A DNA stretch of 24,825 nt from Eimeria necatrix (GCF_000499385.1 NW_013652122.1:52501-77325), one strand, 5' to 3'. Shown: positions 9,205 through 18,605, counted from the first letter of the stretch. Program-made: numbers and translations. Notes: a model not told the origin generated them from the sequence alone.

Positions 9205-9219
9205 GTACGTACACCTGAA
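9205..9219 (+). promoter_or_regulatory. GTACGTACACCTGAA motif copy
   Basis: Matches the element at 13086-13100 over 15 or more bases (both read GTACGTACACCTGAAA) and the arms of the hairpin at 5232. The function is unknown; it is recorded as a putative site because the core is palindromic and recurrent. Confidence 0.35.
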
Positions 9220-9600
9220 AACAAACGCGCGACGCAGCAACCAGCCACATGAACAGAGGAACAGCGCAGCAGCAGCTGCTGCAGCAACTGCAGCAGCAGC
9301 AACTGCAGCAGCAAATGATAAAAAGCAATTGCTGCTGTTGCCCACACAAATTGACATTGACGCTATGCAGCAAAACGCCCCGCCACCCGTGGGGCCCCAG
9401 TCGGTCTGCGGTGTCTTTTGAACTCGCCAAATTGCTGCTGCTAATTTGGCAAGCCTTCGATACACCGAAACACTGCAGCAGCAGCAGCAGCAAATGCTGC
9501 AGCAGCAGCAGCAAATGCTGCAGCAGCAGCAACAAATGTGTGCAGCAAAATGCAGAATTAGGCAGGTCAGAAAAGACGTGGGAAAAAGATCATCAGTAAG

Positions 9601-10642
9601 CAGATGATTGACAGATGAGAAATCATCACCTCGCCTTCAAGCCATTCAAACAATTAAAATGAAAATTAAAACAAATAAAAAGAATTAAAATAATTAAACA
9701 CAATTTGAATAATAAAGAATTGAAAACGCATGCAGAACTTAAGAGGCGCTCAGTACTTCTTAGAGGAAATAAAAGTTCAACTTTTTGAATTCAGAAAAAA
9801 ATGGATCATCCGCTGCTGCGCCGCTGCCACAAACATGAACGAAGGAAGGAAAGAAAATCAATTAAAGACGGAATAAAAAGAAAAATTGAAAATAAAATGA
9901 TAAAAAGAATTATTATAAATGCAAAATAACTTAAAAAACGAATAAAAAGAGGCTCAGGGTTAAAAAGCTCGAGTTCCTTTACTCCCCAGCTTCTGGGCGT
10001 CGGGGTTGGATTCCTAAATGCATCACCGCGATCTCGAGTTAATTTCGAACAAAACTCGGAAATAAAAACAGTTTTGAAAACAGAAAACAAAAAATAAAAA
10101 GAATTTCAAATTAAAACCCTTTTTTCAGAAGGAAGGCAGCATTGATGGATGCATCATCAGTGAGCAGCACTGCGGCCGCAGCCACGCCATCGTTCTCATC
10201 CCCTGGGCTCTGGCGATGAAGAGAGACCAAAATCACCAATTCGCTGCATGCAGCCGCCAATTCGTCGAATTTAATGCATTTAAATGTTTAAATCAACATA
10301 TAAAATTCACTTATTAGAAAAAAAGGAAAAGAAACCGCAGAAAAAGACCCGAAACCACTCGAAATGCAGAATGCTGTGGGGCGTCTGCAGCGCCCAAATG
10401 CAGCAGCAGCAAACACCTCAATAAGACATTAACTTGCCTCATTCAATTTTCCCTTTTCTTCATTTTTGAGAAAGCGAAAAGATCCACTTAAAGACGAGAA
10501 ACGAAAAAATTAACTGCTGCTGCTTCTGCTGCTGCTGCTGCGGTGGCCGCTGCGCCCCAGCCGGCGCCACAGAGCAGCACTCCCAGCCAGCAGCCAAGCG
10601 AGCCCACAAAAGAATTAAAGTTTTTTTAATTTTTTAATTGGG
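9601..10642. other. AT-rich gene-poor interval
   Basis: [18 protein letters not shown] low-complexity DNA with a GC-richer island at 10130-10250 and triplet islands at 10405 and 10515-10560. The island after 10492 reads, without an ATG, as an Ala/Pro/Gln stretch containing APQPAPQSSTPSQQPSEPTK and stops at 10629. It could be the end of a small exon but has no partner. A TTTTTTCAG acceptor-like site at 10120-10128 precedes the island at 10130. No gene can be supported. Confidence 0.4.
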
Positions 10643-10684
10643 ATTTGTTGTTTTTCTGCCAGAGATTGGCAGAAAACAACAAAT
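10643..10684. repeat. Inverted repeat around ATTTGTTGTTTTCTGCCA
   Basis: The left arm ATTTGTTGTTTTTCTGCCA (10643-10661) pairs with the right arm at 10667-10684, apart from one extra T, leaving a 5-nt loop GAGAT. It is preceded by a run of T and TTTAATT. It is either a structured RNA end or a remnant of a small inverted-repeat element; there are no flanking repeats to support a transposon. Confidence 0.75.
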
Positions 10685-11507
10685 GCGAGGAGCCAGTAGC
10701 TGCTGCTGCTGCTGCTCCCAGCTGCCGCTGCTGCGCTGCTGCGCTGCTGCGGCGGGGAAGCGCGGTGAGCTGGGGCTGCAGCTGCGCGCCTTTCTGCATG
10801 CACGCGCTCCTTTTCACCGAGAAATGTTCCTAGTTTATTTTATTTTTAACTTTAACAATTAATTAAATACATTTAAGTGCTTTTCTGCACAGATATAAAC
10901 AGCTAGAGGCCTCAGTGGGGCCCCTACCAGCAGAGCCTGCGGCCCGGGTGTCTGTGCATGTGTGCATTGCAGTGCGCTCTGCGAGTTGAAAACAAAAGAA
11001 TAAGCATTCAGCAGCAAAAAATATAATTTTAAAACAAAAAATAAGAAAAAATAAAAATATAAGAAAACATTTTGCGATCTCGCGGGCCAAAGTCGTAGAC
11101 AGCGGGAGTCTCGACGCCAGCAGCAGCAAATGGCAAGGTGCAGCACTGCCGCAGCACGGAGCTGAGCAGCAGCTGCTGCACTTCTGTCTTTTTTTCTATT
11201 TTGCTGCTTCCTGCTGCACTAGTGGGGCTCAGAAAGCTGCCAAAAGAGCCTCAAGATTAGAGTTTTAGTTTGCTGCGTCCTTTCCGCAAGAGGGGCTGCT
11301 GCGGGTAAAGCGAAAAGCCCATAGTTAAGATAAGATATAACGAGTGGTCCAGTGGTCCACTGGACCACTGGTCCAGTGCAGCTTGCAATCAGCTGCTGCG
11401 CTGGCCTTGTGAGTTTGCACTCTCACTTTGCTGCAGGCCTTTTTGGGCTTTTTGCTTCCTGGTCTTGTGGGTGTTCGGTAGCGAGTTTAGAGGCCAAGGG
11501 TTTATTC
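10685..11507. other. Unassigned interval between 10.7 and 11.5 kb
   Basis: Contains a CTG island (10697-10760), AT-rich sequence, and a GC-richer patch at 11080-11180 that is open in several frames on both strands (for example VETPAVYDFGPRDRK on the minus strand). No frame has both splice signals and a family match. It ends with unique pyrimidine-rich DNA and the palindrome at 11349. Confidence 0.35.
11349..11371. repeat. 11-bp inverted repeat CCAGTGGTCCA/TGGACCACTGG
   Basis: Two 11-bp arms surround a single central C. The flanks continue the theme as GTGGTCCAG and CTGGTCCAG, so GGTCCAGTG-like words occur four times in about 40 bp, in both orientations. Confidence 0.85.
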
Positions 11508-11606
11508 ATTAGGGTTTAGGGTTTTGGCGTTTAGGTGTTTAAGCCCTAGGGTTTAGTGTTTAGAACTTAGGGCTTAGGAGGCTCTAGGGTTTAGGGTTTA
11601 CTCTGG
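11508..11606. repeat. Degenerate telomere-like repeat, TTTAGGG orientation
   Basis: AGGGTTTAGGGTTTT, then diverged copies (GTTTAGGTGTTTAAGCCC, AGGGTTTAGTGTTTAG, ACTTAGGGCTTAGG) and AGGGTTTAGGGTTTA at the end. It is opposite in orientation to the array at 990. Confidence 0.9.
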
Positions 11607-11626
11607 CTGCACTGCTGGGACATTGA

Positions 11627-11854
11627 CTAGACAACCCTGGACTTAAGCTCTCACGCCTAGCTGCTGCTGCTGCTGCTGCAGCAGCTGCAGCAGCAGCAGC
11701 AGCAGCACCAGCAGGTGGTAGAGCACTATGGGAACGAACTGTTAGGGCCACTGCAGCAGTTGTGCCTCTCGTTTCTAAAAAGCCAAATGGAGCCAAAGCT
11801 CACTATTTAATATCCATTCTTGATTTAACAATTAATTTCATTTTATTTTATTAA
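11627..11854 (+). pseudogene. Short open frame with weak reverse-transcriptase-like peptide
   Basis: A frame without ATG, opening after a TGA, reads an Ala tract and then AVVPLVSKKPNGAKAHY before an AT-rich tail and TAA. The piece resembles the Ty3/gypsy RT block SPWAAPVVPVxKKDGxxR, where a KKxxG turn follows a hydrophobic strand. The following YLISILDLTIN is only loosely like the next block (CVDYRxLN), and there is no YxDD motif, integrase or LTR nearby. A telomere-like run ends just upstream, so this may instead be an exon after a repeat-bearing intron. Evidence is weak. Confidence 0.15.
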
Positions 11855-12008
11855 TTCTTTTTTGTTTTTGGTTTATATTAACATCAGTGCCCCAGAGGTT
11901 GTGCTGTCTGTACACCGCAGAACTCTTTACGCCTCATTTACATTTCAGTTTCTCAATTTTTCTTTTTTCTTTTTCCGTAGATATACTTTGCGTTTCTTTA
12001 AACATTTT

Positions 12009-12139
12009 GCATGAAAATGCATGCAAATACATGCAAATGCATGCAAATGCATGCAAATGCATGCAAATGCATGCAAATGCATGCAAATGCATGCAAATGC
12101 ATCCAAATGCATGCAAATGCATCCAAATGCATGCAAATG
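12009..12139. repeat. GCATGCAAAT 10-bp tandem array
   Basis: About thirteen units, near perfect apart from GCATGAAAAT, ACATGCAAAT and two GCATCCAAAT variants. Joined copies contain TGCATGCA, a palindrome bound by some apicomplexan AP2 factors, and the octamer ATGCAAAT. The Met-His-Ala-Asn frames in it are repeat translation, not a gene. Confidence 0.97.
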
Positions 12140-12233
12140 GACTTATTTAAATATATCGTTCTCCGAAAAGTTCTGTATATACACTTCATCACTCACTTTT
12201 GCTGCCAGCCAACCTTGGGCCGTTGTGCATGCA

Positions 12234-12372
12234 TAAATATATGTACTTATATATTTAAATATATGTTTAAATATATTTCTAAATATATGTTTTAATATAT
12301 ATTTAAATACATATTTAAATACATATTTAAATATATATTTAAATATATATTTAAATATATATTTAAATGCAT
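12234..12372. repeat. TTTAAATATATA 12-bp AT array
   Basis: Roughly eleven units of a 12-bp word (TTTAAATATATA, TTTAAATACATA, TTTAAATATATG). It is almost pure A/T and self-complementary in part, so it would melt or bend easily. It is separated from the GCATGCAAAT array by about 95 bp of unique DNA. Confidence 0.93.
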
Positions 12373-12409
12373 TTGTGTACATATCATTTGTTATCTGAGG
12401 AAATGAGGC

Positions 12410-12424
12410 GTGTACGTACACTCC
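12410..12424. promoter_or_regulatory. GTGTACGTACACTCC motif copy
   Basis: A palindromic TGTACGTACA core at the edge of the AT array. Relatives follow at 12567-12580 (AGTGTATGTACTCA), 12627-12642, 12907-12920 and 13086-13100, making this the densest cluster of the motif in the window. Confidence 0.35.
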
Positions 12425-12838
12425 ACCACACGCACATCTAGTTCAACTTTCTGTACTTGTGCACAAATGAAAAACTACACGCTGAAGATAAACATGAATA
12501 AATAATTACAAAATAAATAAATAAATAAATAAATGATAAATAATAAATAATGAATAAAAAATAATGAGTGTATGTACTCACGCGACACAGCACGAAGTGA
12601 GAAACTTGAACGATTTCGCTGCTTCCGGTGTCTGTACACCCCAATAAACAGTATTTATGAGACGAATTGTTTATTTTTAAGTTTATAAATAAATAATTAT
12701 TTAAAAGATGTAAAACATAAATAGGTATGTATGGAAAGATGTTTCTGCGTCTCCAGTGACGCGTTTGTATATGGACAAAGATCAAATATATATTTTTAAT
12801 TTGTAGATATTGCATTTATTGGAGTGCTGGTTACAGCT
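12425..12838. other. AT-rich unique interval with (AAAT)n
   Basis: Contains an AAAT/AATAAATA microsatellite at about 12508-12560 and otherwise unique AT-rich sequence. Minus-strand frames (12815-12438) translate as Ile/Tyr/Leu-rich peptide from base composition. I see no gene. Confidence 0.5.
12627..12642. promoter_or_regulatory. GGTGTCTGTACACCCC motif copy
   Basis: A 16-bp word that occurs again, reverse-complemented, at 13978-13993. There it is part of PP2C coding sequence (codons for VSVHP). The first copy lies in AT-rich non-coding DNA. Confidence 0.3.
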
Positions 12839-12892
12839 GAGGGTTTAGGGTTTAGGGTTTGGAGTCTAGGGCTCAGGGTTTAGGGTTTAGAG
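12839..12892. repeat. Telomere-like repeat, TTTAGGG orientation
   Basis: GAGGGTTTAGGGTTTAGGGTTTGG, a diverged GAGTCTAGGGCTCAGGG, then AGGGTTTAGGGTTTAGAG. This is the fourth separate telomere-like tract in the window. Confidence 0.93.
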
Positions 12893-13415
12893 CTGGCTGG
12901 GCGCTGAGGTGTATGTACAGATCAAGTCAAGCGGAAGATTTCTATAGAAAAGTAATTTGCTGTTGTCCACCAAAAAAAGAAAATAAAGAACAAGACAGGA
13001 CTCTTGAATGTCTCGAAAGCTGCTGCGCTATTTTGCTGCTGCTGCTGCAGCAGGTGCAAACCTGCACTCAAGGTCTTCTGCAGCAGTACGTACACCTGAA
13101 AGTTCTATCTATTGATGCATTCGTGCTTCTGTTGCTGCTGCAGCAGCATATGCACGCGTTGCCAGCAGCAGCAGCAACAGCAGCAGGTGCTGCTGCGATG
13201 GCAACGGGGAGCAGCAGCTGCAGCACTAGCTGCAGAAGCAATATGACGAAGCAGCAGGAGCAGTTGTCCGTGAATCTGCTGTTGCTGTTGCTGCTGCTGC
13301 TGCTGTTGTTGCTGCTCCAGCTGCAGCAGCTGTCTCTGTTGCAGCAAGGTCGCTTGCTCGGCAACCACTACACCGACGGTAACAAACCCTCCCGGCAGCA
13401 CGAACAGCAGTCTCA

Positions 13416-13470
<55 letters not shown>
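12893..13470. other. Downstream flank of PP2C, triplet-rich
   Basis: Open on both strands because of CAG/CTG. The plus frame 12859-13596 opens at an ATG (MESRAQGLGFRAGWALRCMY) but soon becomes Leu/Gln repeat. The minus frame 13416-13105 (VRLLFVLPGGFVTVGVVVAE) looks signal-like but starts at GTG just after a CAG run. Neither is supported. It probably includes the PP2C 3' UTR. Confidence 0.4.
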
Positions 13471-13472
<2 letters not shown>

Positions 13473-13473
13473 A
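13417..13473. repeat. Pure (CTG)n run at the PP2C stop codon
   Basis: About eighteen uninterrupted CTG triplets (CAG on the PP2C sense strand), starting immediately after the TAG stop of PP2C. It is one of the longest pure triplet runs in the window. Confidence 0.95.
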
Positions 13474-13613
13474 CGTGGCTGGGAGGGGTTTAAGAAACGC
13501 TGTGAGACAAGTTGTGTCATCTTCGCTGCCCAGCTTTTTGGCCCTGCGCAGCAGCTTGTAGCTCAAGAGAGACAAGGCCGAAGCAGAAGGAACTAGCAGC
13601 GAGTGGGGCACAT

Positions 13614-13650
<37 letters not shown>

Positions 13651-15281
13651 CGGCACGCCTGCAGCAGCAAGCCCTGCTGCACACACTCTGCCGCTGCCGT
13701 TGCTGCTGCTGCTGCAGCTGGGTTTACCGCTCGTCTGCTGCTGCGTCCCGGGCCTTCCCGCCGCGCCGCGGGCCCCCGTTTCCCGCTGCTGCTGCTGCTG
13801 CTGCTGCAGCCGCTGCTGCTGCTGGTGGTGCAGCAGCGCGGCGTTGCGGAGGGGCCCCCAGACCGCGGGGACCTGCAGCAAGCAGCAAGCCAGCTCGTGG
13901 GGCCCCACAGAATCCCACAGCCCGTCGGAAGCCAGCAGCAGCAGGCCGGGGCAGCAAATGGGCAAGTAGGCCACCTCGGGGTGTACAGACACCGCACCTG
14001 CTGGCAGCAAATCCTTCACGTCGAAGTCCCCAAAAGATCTCGAGGGCTCCAAAACTCCCCCGAGCCTCCCCCCCTCAATTGCTGCTGCTAGCTGCTGCAG
14101 CCGCTGCTGCTCCCAAGCAGCACTGGCCCGCAGGTCCCTGCTCAGCCACTGGAAGCTCAGCGCCAGCCCGCTCCCGCCCCTGCTGCTGCTGTTGCTGCGC
14201 TGCTGCTGCTGCTGCTGCTGCGCGCGCGGGCTCGCCGCCGAGCTCGGGCCCGCGCTGCAGCGCAGCGGGAAGCTCGGGCTGCTGCTGCTGTTGCTCGCGC
14301 CCCTCCCGCTGCTGCTGCTGCTGCTGCTGCCCGGGACACGGATACTGCCCTGCGCGCCGGCTGCAGCGGAGCTGCTGCTGCTGCTGCTGCAGGCGGCATT
14401 TCTAGCAGGGCCGGGTGATGCAGGCGCATGCAACGGCACCTCGCAGAAGCTGTTGCTGCTGCTGCTGCCGCTGCTGCTGCTGCTGCCGCTGCTGTTGTTG
14501 GCAGGTGAGAAGGAGCCGCTGCGACTGCTGCACTCCGCGCAGCCGCTGCGGCAGCCGCTGCGGCTGCCGCTGCAGCAGCCGATGATGCTGCTGCTGCTGC
14601 TGCTGCTGCGCCGGAGCGCGGCTCTCGACTTCGAAGTCTGCGGAATAGAAGAGACAAGACACTGAGAGCGACAAGAGGAGTCGAGCTCGAGCAGGAGCTG
14701 CTCACACGGCTGCTGCTCCCACGTTACTGCAGCAGCAGCAGCAGCTGCTGCTGCTGCTGCTGTTTCTGTTTCCGTTGCTACATTTGGAGATGCTGCAGCA
14801 GGGCTCCTTTCCCCTGAACGCCTCAGAGCAGCACGCAGATAAAGAGAAGAGCTGCAGACAGCCCTCGTGACCTCTTTCTGTCCCTGGCGATTTCTGCTGC
14901 TGCTGCTGCTGCTGCTGTTGCTGCTGTTGCTGCTATTGCTGCTATTGCTGCTACATAGAGTGTTGGGGTTGCATCCAGACACAGAAGCAGCTCTTCCCTG
15001 CCTTGTGCTGTTGCTGCTGCTCTCGTCAGTGCGCTGCAACATTTGCTGCTCTTTGCTGCTCACCGTTCTCGCTCGGCTGGTCCCCTCGCTGCTGCAGCTG
15101 CTGCTGCTGCTGCTGCTGCCCCTCAGCAGCAACTTTGAGAGTCACAAAGACGCAGCGGCAATCCCCTAAATTGAATACAAAGAGATGAGGGCCCTGCAGC
15201 AAGGCGCTGATGGCGCAGCAGCCGCTGGTGCAGGGCAAGTTGGTCCGCTGTTCTATTACCTTGCACCGCTGCCTGTCAGCA

Positions 15282-15317
<36 letters not shown>

Positions 15318-15683
15318 TGAACGGGTGCGAAGGGTAGTGCACGCGGGCGCTGCAGCGGAAGGGAGTATTTGAGCGGGCGCGGCGCAGGACAGCCGCTTGC
15401 TGCTGCGGCGGTAGCAGCAGCAGCAGCGGCAGCAGCACCACAGCAGCAGCAGCACGGGGAAGCAGCAGCAGCGGCGCCCGTTTACCTGAACAGGTTGTCT
15501 AGAGCAGCAAAGGCAGCAACAGCAGCAGCAGCAACTTCGTGCTGCTGCCCCGCTGCTATGTGTCGAGGCAAACGGGAAGCTGCCAGCAGCGGCAAAGCCT
15601 GAGCAGCAAATTCAGCAGCAACATCAGAGTCATGGCCATCGAAGACGCTTAAGAGAAAGCTGCGGGGCGAGCACCGCACTGAC

Positions 15684-15731
<48 letters not shown>

Positions 15732-16007
15732 TGCTGCTGTTGCTGCTCTTTTGGTGGAGGCTGCTGGTCCTGCTGCTCTTCCGGCTGCCGCTGCTGCTGC
15801 CGCCCCTCTGCCTGCTGCTGCTGCTGTAGTTGCTGCTGCAGTTGCTGCTGCTGTTGCTGCTGCCGTTGTGGCTGCTGCTGCTCGTCTGGCTGAGGCTGCT
15901 GCCCTGCTGCGCCTGATCCTGCTGCTGAAGAGCCCTTTGGTAAGCTTTGCTGCCGCAAGTCACCATCAGCTGCTGCTAAAGCTGCAGCATCGCCAGCAGC
16001 AGGGGCA

Positions 16008-16039
<32 letters not shown>

Positions 16040-16880
16040 TGGAGCAACGGACAGCCCACTGCTGCAAGTACAAGACACAGAAATTCCCCATCCCTCACAC
16101 GGAGCAGCAGCATACGAAAGTCTCCGCAGCTGCTGCTGCTGGTGCTGCAGGTCCTTATGCTCTCCTTCAACAAGAGCCGCTAGTGCCTTCCCAATGGGCA
16201 TGGCATCCTGTTCTGCTGCTGCTGCTGTTGCTGCTGCTGGTGCTGCTGCTGCTGCTCTAGCTCCTGGTGCTGCCGTCACTTTGACGGAGTCTACGGACCG
16301 TGGAGGTGCAGCAAATGTGCTAGAGGTACGTGGAAGCTCTTGTTGCTGCTGCTGCTGTTGCTGTTGCTGCTGTTGCTGCTGTTGCTGCTGCTGCTGCTGC
16401 TCAACAGGGTCCAAGGCAAAATATGCTGTATTAGCTCCGGGGCGGCGGAGACACATTTTGGGAGGTCCAACAGAGCCACCTTCATCATCAGCAGCAAGTG
16501 TTGCTGCTTCTATTGCTGCTGCATGTGCTGCTGCTGTCGGTTCGGCGTTTCCTGCTGCAGCACGAGCAGCAGAAAGCGGCGGCAGCGCGAAGGCGTGCTT
16601 GACAGCAGCAGCAGCAGCAGCAGCAGGATCTCGTTCGCTGCAAGTCCAGTGAGGGGAAGAAAGACAAGAGGCAGGCTCTGAAGGTACAGAGAGTGGAGAG
16701 CTGCTGTCGCTGACACACCAGTCGCGCTGCAGCAGCAGCAGCTGCTGCTGCTGCTGCTCTTGCTGCTGCTGCTGCTGCTGCTCCGGTTGCTGCTGCTGGC
16801 TCATCTTTGCGGGCGGCAGCAAAGGTGAAAGCTCTAAAGACACCATCCTGCTGGTGCTGGTGCTGCTATTGCTGTTGCTA

Positions 16881-16917
<37 letters not shown>

Positions 16918-17235
16918 GCTCTGCCCATGGCGTGAATGAAGGAGACGGGGCTAGTGTGTCGCCTTTAGGGGTGCTTTGCCTATGTAAGTTGGGGCTGCTG
17001 CAAAAGAAGCCGCGGCTGCTGCTGCTCGTGCTGCTGCTGCTCGTGCTGCTGCTGCTCGTGCTGCTGCTCACTACAGGCCAGCAAGCAATCGACAGCCTGT
17101 CTTCGTTAAGATGAGCCGCCCCTCGTTTGCTGCTGCTGCCGTGCACGACGATGACGCAGCTGCAGTTTGCTGCTGCTGTGCTATGGCTGACATTTGCCTG
17201 TGCGTTGCTGCTGCTGTCAGGTGCTCCCGCTTGGC

Positions 17236-17266
<31 letters not shown>

Positions 17267-17455
17267 CTCAGTGCAGCTGTTGCACTTGTTGCTGCCGCAG
17301 CCGCAGCCGGCCTCCGGCTTCCCCTGCAATTCGTGGGCGCCCATCCACCTCCCGTCTTGGGTTTGCTGCTGCTGCATTTCCAAGTGCAGCAAACATTGAA
17401 CTGACGCTGCCCCTGCTGCTGCAGCTGCTGCCGAAGGCTCGGACAGCAACACACC
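13471..17455 (-). CDS. PP2C-family (PPM) Ser/Thr protein phosphatase, multi-exon
   Basis: A metal-dependent phosphatase that removes phosphate from Ser/Thr. In sense order: KRGAAHLNEDRLSI (about 17125-17085); SVFDGHDSDVAAEF with the metal Asp (15649-15608); intron 15485-15273; CTSGCCAISALLQG and FNLGDCRCVF (15235-15145); GGVLEPSRSFGDFDVK; LLLLASDGLWD with a metal Asp; and SEDDTTCL with the last metal Asp (13531-13503). Exon A ends AG|GTAAAC at 15486 and exon B starts at 15272, both phase 2, joining NLF-R-QRCKVIEQ cleanly. The first in-frame ATG is 17377, but the frame is open to about 17455, behind a TTCCTTGCCTCCAG acceptor-like tract, so an earlier exon is possible. Exon B must change frame before the WLSRDL segment: a GTGAGC donor at 15063 and a TTCTATTCCGCAG acceptor ending at 14638 are good sites, but their phase does not lead directly to the last frame, so at least one more junction is unsolved. 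Gln, Ser and Ala tracts interrupt the catalytic domain. FDGHDS replaces the usual FDGHGG. Confidence 0.9.
15273..15485 (-). other. PP2C intron between FDGH and GDCR motifs (213 bp)
   Basis: The donor is CAG|GTAAAC at 15485. The acceptor is TTTGCTGACAG ending at 15273, preceded on the sense strand by about eleven CTG triplets that take the place of a pyrimidine tract. Phase 2 on both sides restores an uninterrupted PP2C reading. Sense-strand triplets in the intron are CTG, whereas those in the flanking exons are CAG. Confidence 0.88.
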
Positions 17456-18188
17456 TGGCTGGAGGCAAGGAACAGCCCTTGGAAAGTCTCGCCTGAGTTT
17501 ATGCTGCTGCTGCTACAGCGCAGCTCACTCTGCTGGCTCCCCTGCAGCAAACCGTGTGCTGTTGCTGTTGCTGCGCCTCGCTATGCTGACACCGGCGGTG
17601 CTGCTGCTGCTGCCTCTGCCGTTTTCCATTTAAAGCCTTCAGCAGCACATTGAGTCATTTCTGCCTCAATCTGAGTCAAGAAATGCAGAAGAGGGTCAGT
17701 TAGGACACCCCAACACCAGAAGCAGACGTGGCTGCACTCTTCACGGTGAGCAGCAGCAGCAGCAGCAGCAGCAGCGGCGGCAGCAAAAGCAGCAGCGACA
17801 AAGCCAACGAACCTGAAATAATAAGTCTATATTGTGTAGTTCATGCGGAAATGGACTCCTGCCACGATTTTTGCTGCTGCGGCTCCTCTGCTGCTGCTGC
17901 TGCGGCTCGACCGCCACACGAGCCGGCGGTCAAGCAGCAACGCTTGCCAGCTGCGTTGCTGCTACTGCTCCTATTGTTGCAGTTGCTGCATCTTTTGAGT
18001 ATTAAGCTTTTTAGTTTTGGCGGCAAATAATTCAACAAATTTGCTGCGAGAGAAGCAGCAGCTGCAGCAGCGAAGACATTGCAGCGAAGTATCGCTCCGC
18101 CGCGGCTCCCACCAGCCCCGTGGGCACGGTCCCCTAGCAGCAGCAGCAACGACTGCAGCAGCAGCAGCTGAAATCGCTTAAATTGCTG

Positions 18189-18344
18189 CTACATGAGTCG
18201 TGCGCTACTTGGGTAGTTTGTGTGGCCTGCAACATGAGCAACAGCAGCGGCGACGAGCAAGGCAGACAAACCCAAGACAGCAGCAGCAGCAGCAGCAGCA
18301 GCAGGGTTCGTAGCGGCAACAGTCGCGGCGCGGAACCAGTGCAT
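18189..18344 (-). CDS. Candidate short exon with N-terminal hydrophobic segment
   Basis: A 51-codon minus-strand frame from ATG to TAG. It starts MHWFRAATVAATNP, then an Ala run, then VLGLSALLVAAAVAHVAG, which would make a signal anchor, and ends in a polar stretch. GTAGCG (minus strand) after CCAA could serve as a donor. It could be a small secreted or membrane protein, or a leader exon of PP2C about 730 bp downstream. The opposite strand is also open (ATG at 18234, 40 codons, Ser-rich), so the coding strand is uncertain. Confidence 0.2.
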   Translation of the reverse strand: MHWFRAATVAATNPAAAAAAAAVLGLSALLVAAAVAHVAGHTNYPSSARLM

Positions 18345-18408
18345 CTTATTGACTAGACAGATTGTGTCTGCTCACTGAAATAACCAGCAGAAATACCACC
18401 ACCACCGT

Positions 18409-18443
<35 letters not shown>

Positions 18444-18605
18444 GCGATGGCTGGCCCACTGGTGAGGCAGTAGCCCTGCGGAGCCCCTCTGCACAAGCAC
18501 TCAGCTGCAAGTGCTGCAGCAGCAACGGCCTTAATTAGCAGCAAATATTATTCGATGACACAGAGGGAAATAACAACGGCGAGACGATAGCAGGCACTGC
18601 TGCTC

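Larger units (their letters stand above)
8277..9600. other. Triplet-rich segment open on both strands, strand undecided
   Basis: CAG and CTG runs alternate every 50-150 bp, so long frames exist on both strands. On the plus strand 8458-9027 includes GRKLTHYAPPRLQEMASQTL, which looks protein-like. On the minus strand an ATG frame starts MPFPASAGARSASASYQKLA near 8633, and 9535-9032 is also open. None begins well and matches a known family at the same time. The orientation of the triplets gives no consistent sense strand. I see no firm gene. Confidence 0.4.

Noticed and set aside
11080..11180. Protein-like peptide VETPAVYDFGPRDRK, minus strand
   Set aside because: All frames on both strands are open here and equally protein-like. 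No splice signals fit and no family was recognised.
11887..12295. ORFs of Met-His-Ala-Asn-Ala-Cys-Lys repeats
   Set aside because: Translation of the GCATGCAAAT array in all frames; no non-repeat coding part.
13105..13416. Signal-peptide-like minus-strand ORF (RLLFVLPGGFVTVGVVVAE)
   Set aside because: Starts at GTG beside a CAG run, has no ATG, and becomes pure triplet translation after 40 residues.
13512..14405. 297-codon plus-strand ORF antisense to PP2C
   Set aside because: The minus strand carries SRSFGDFDVK, LASDGLWD and DDTTC, so the plus frame is a shadow.
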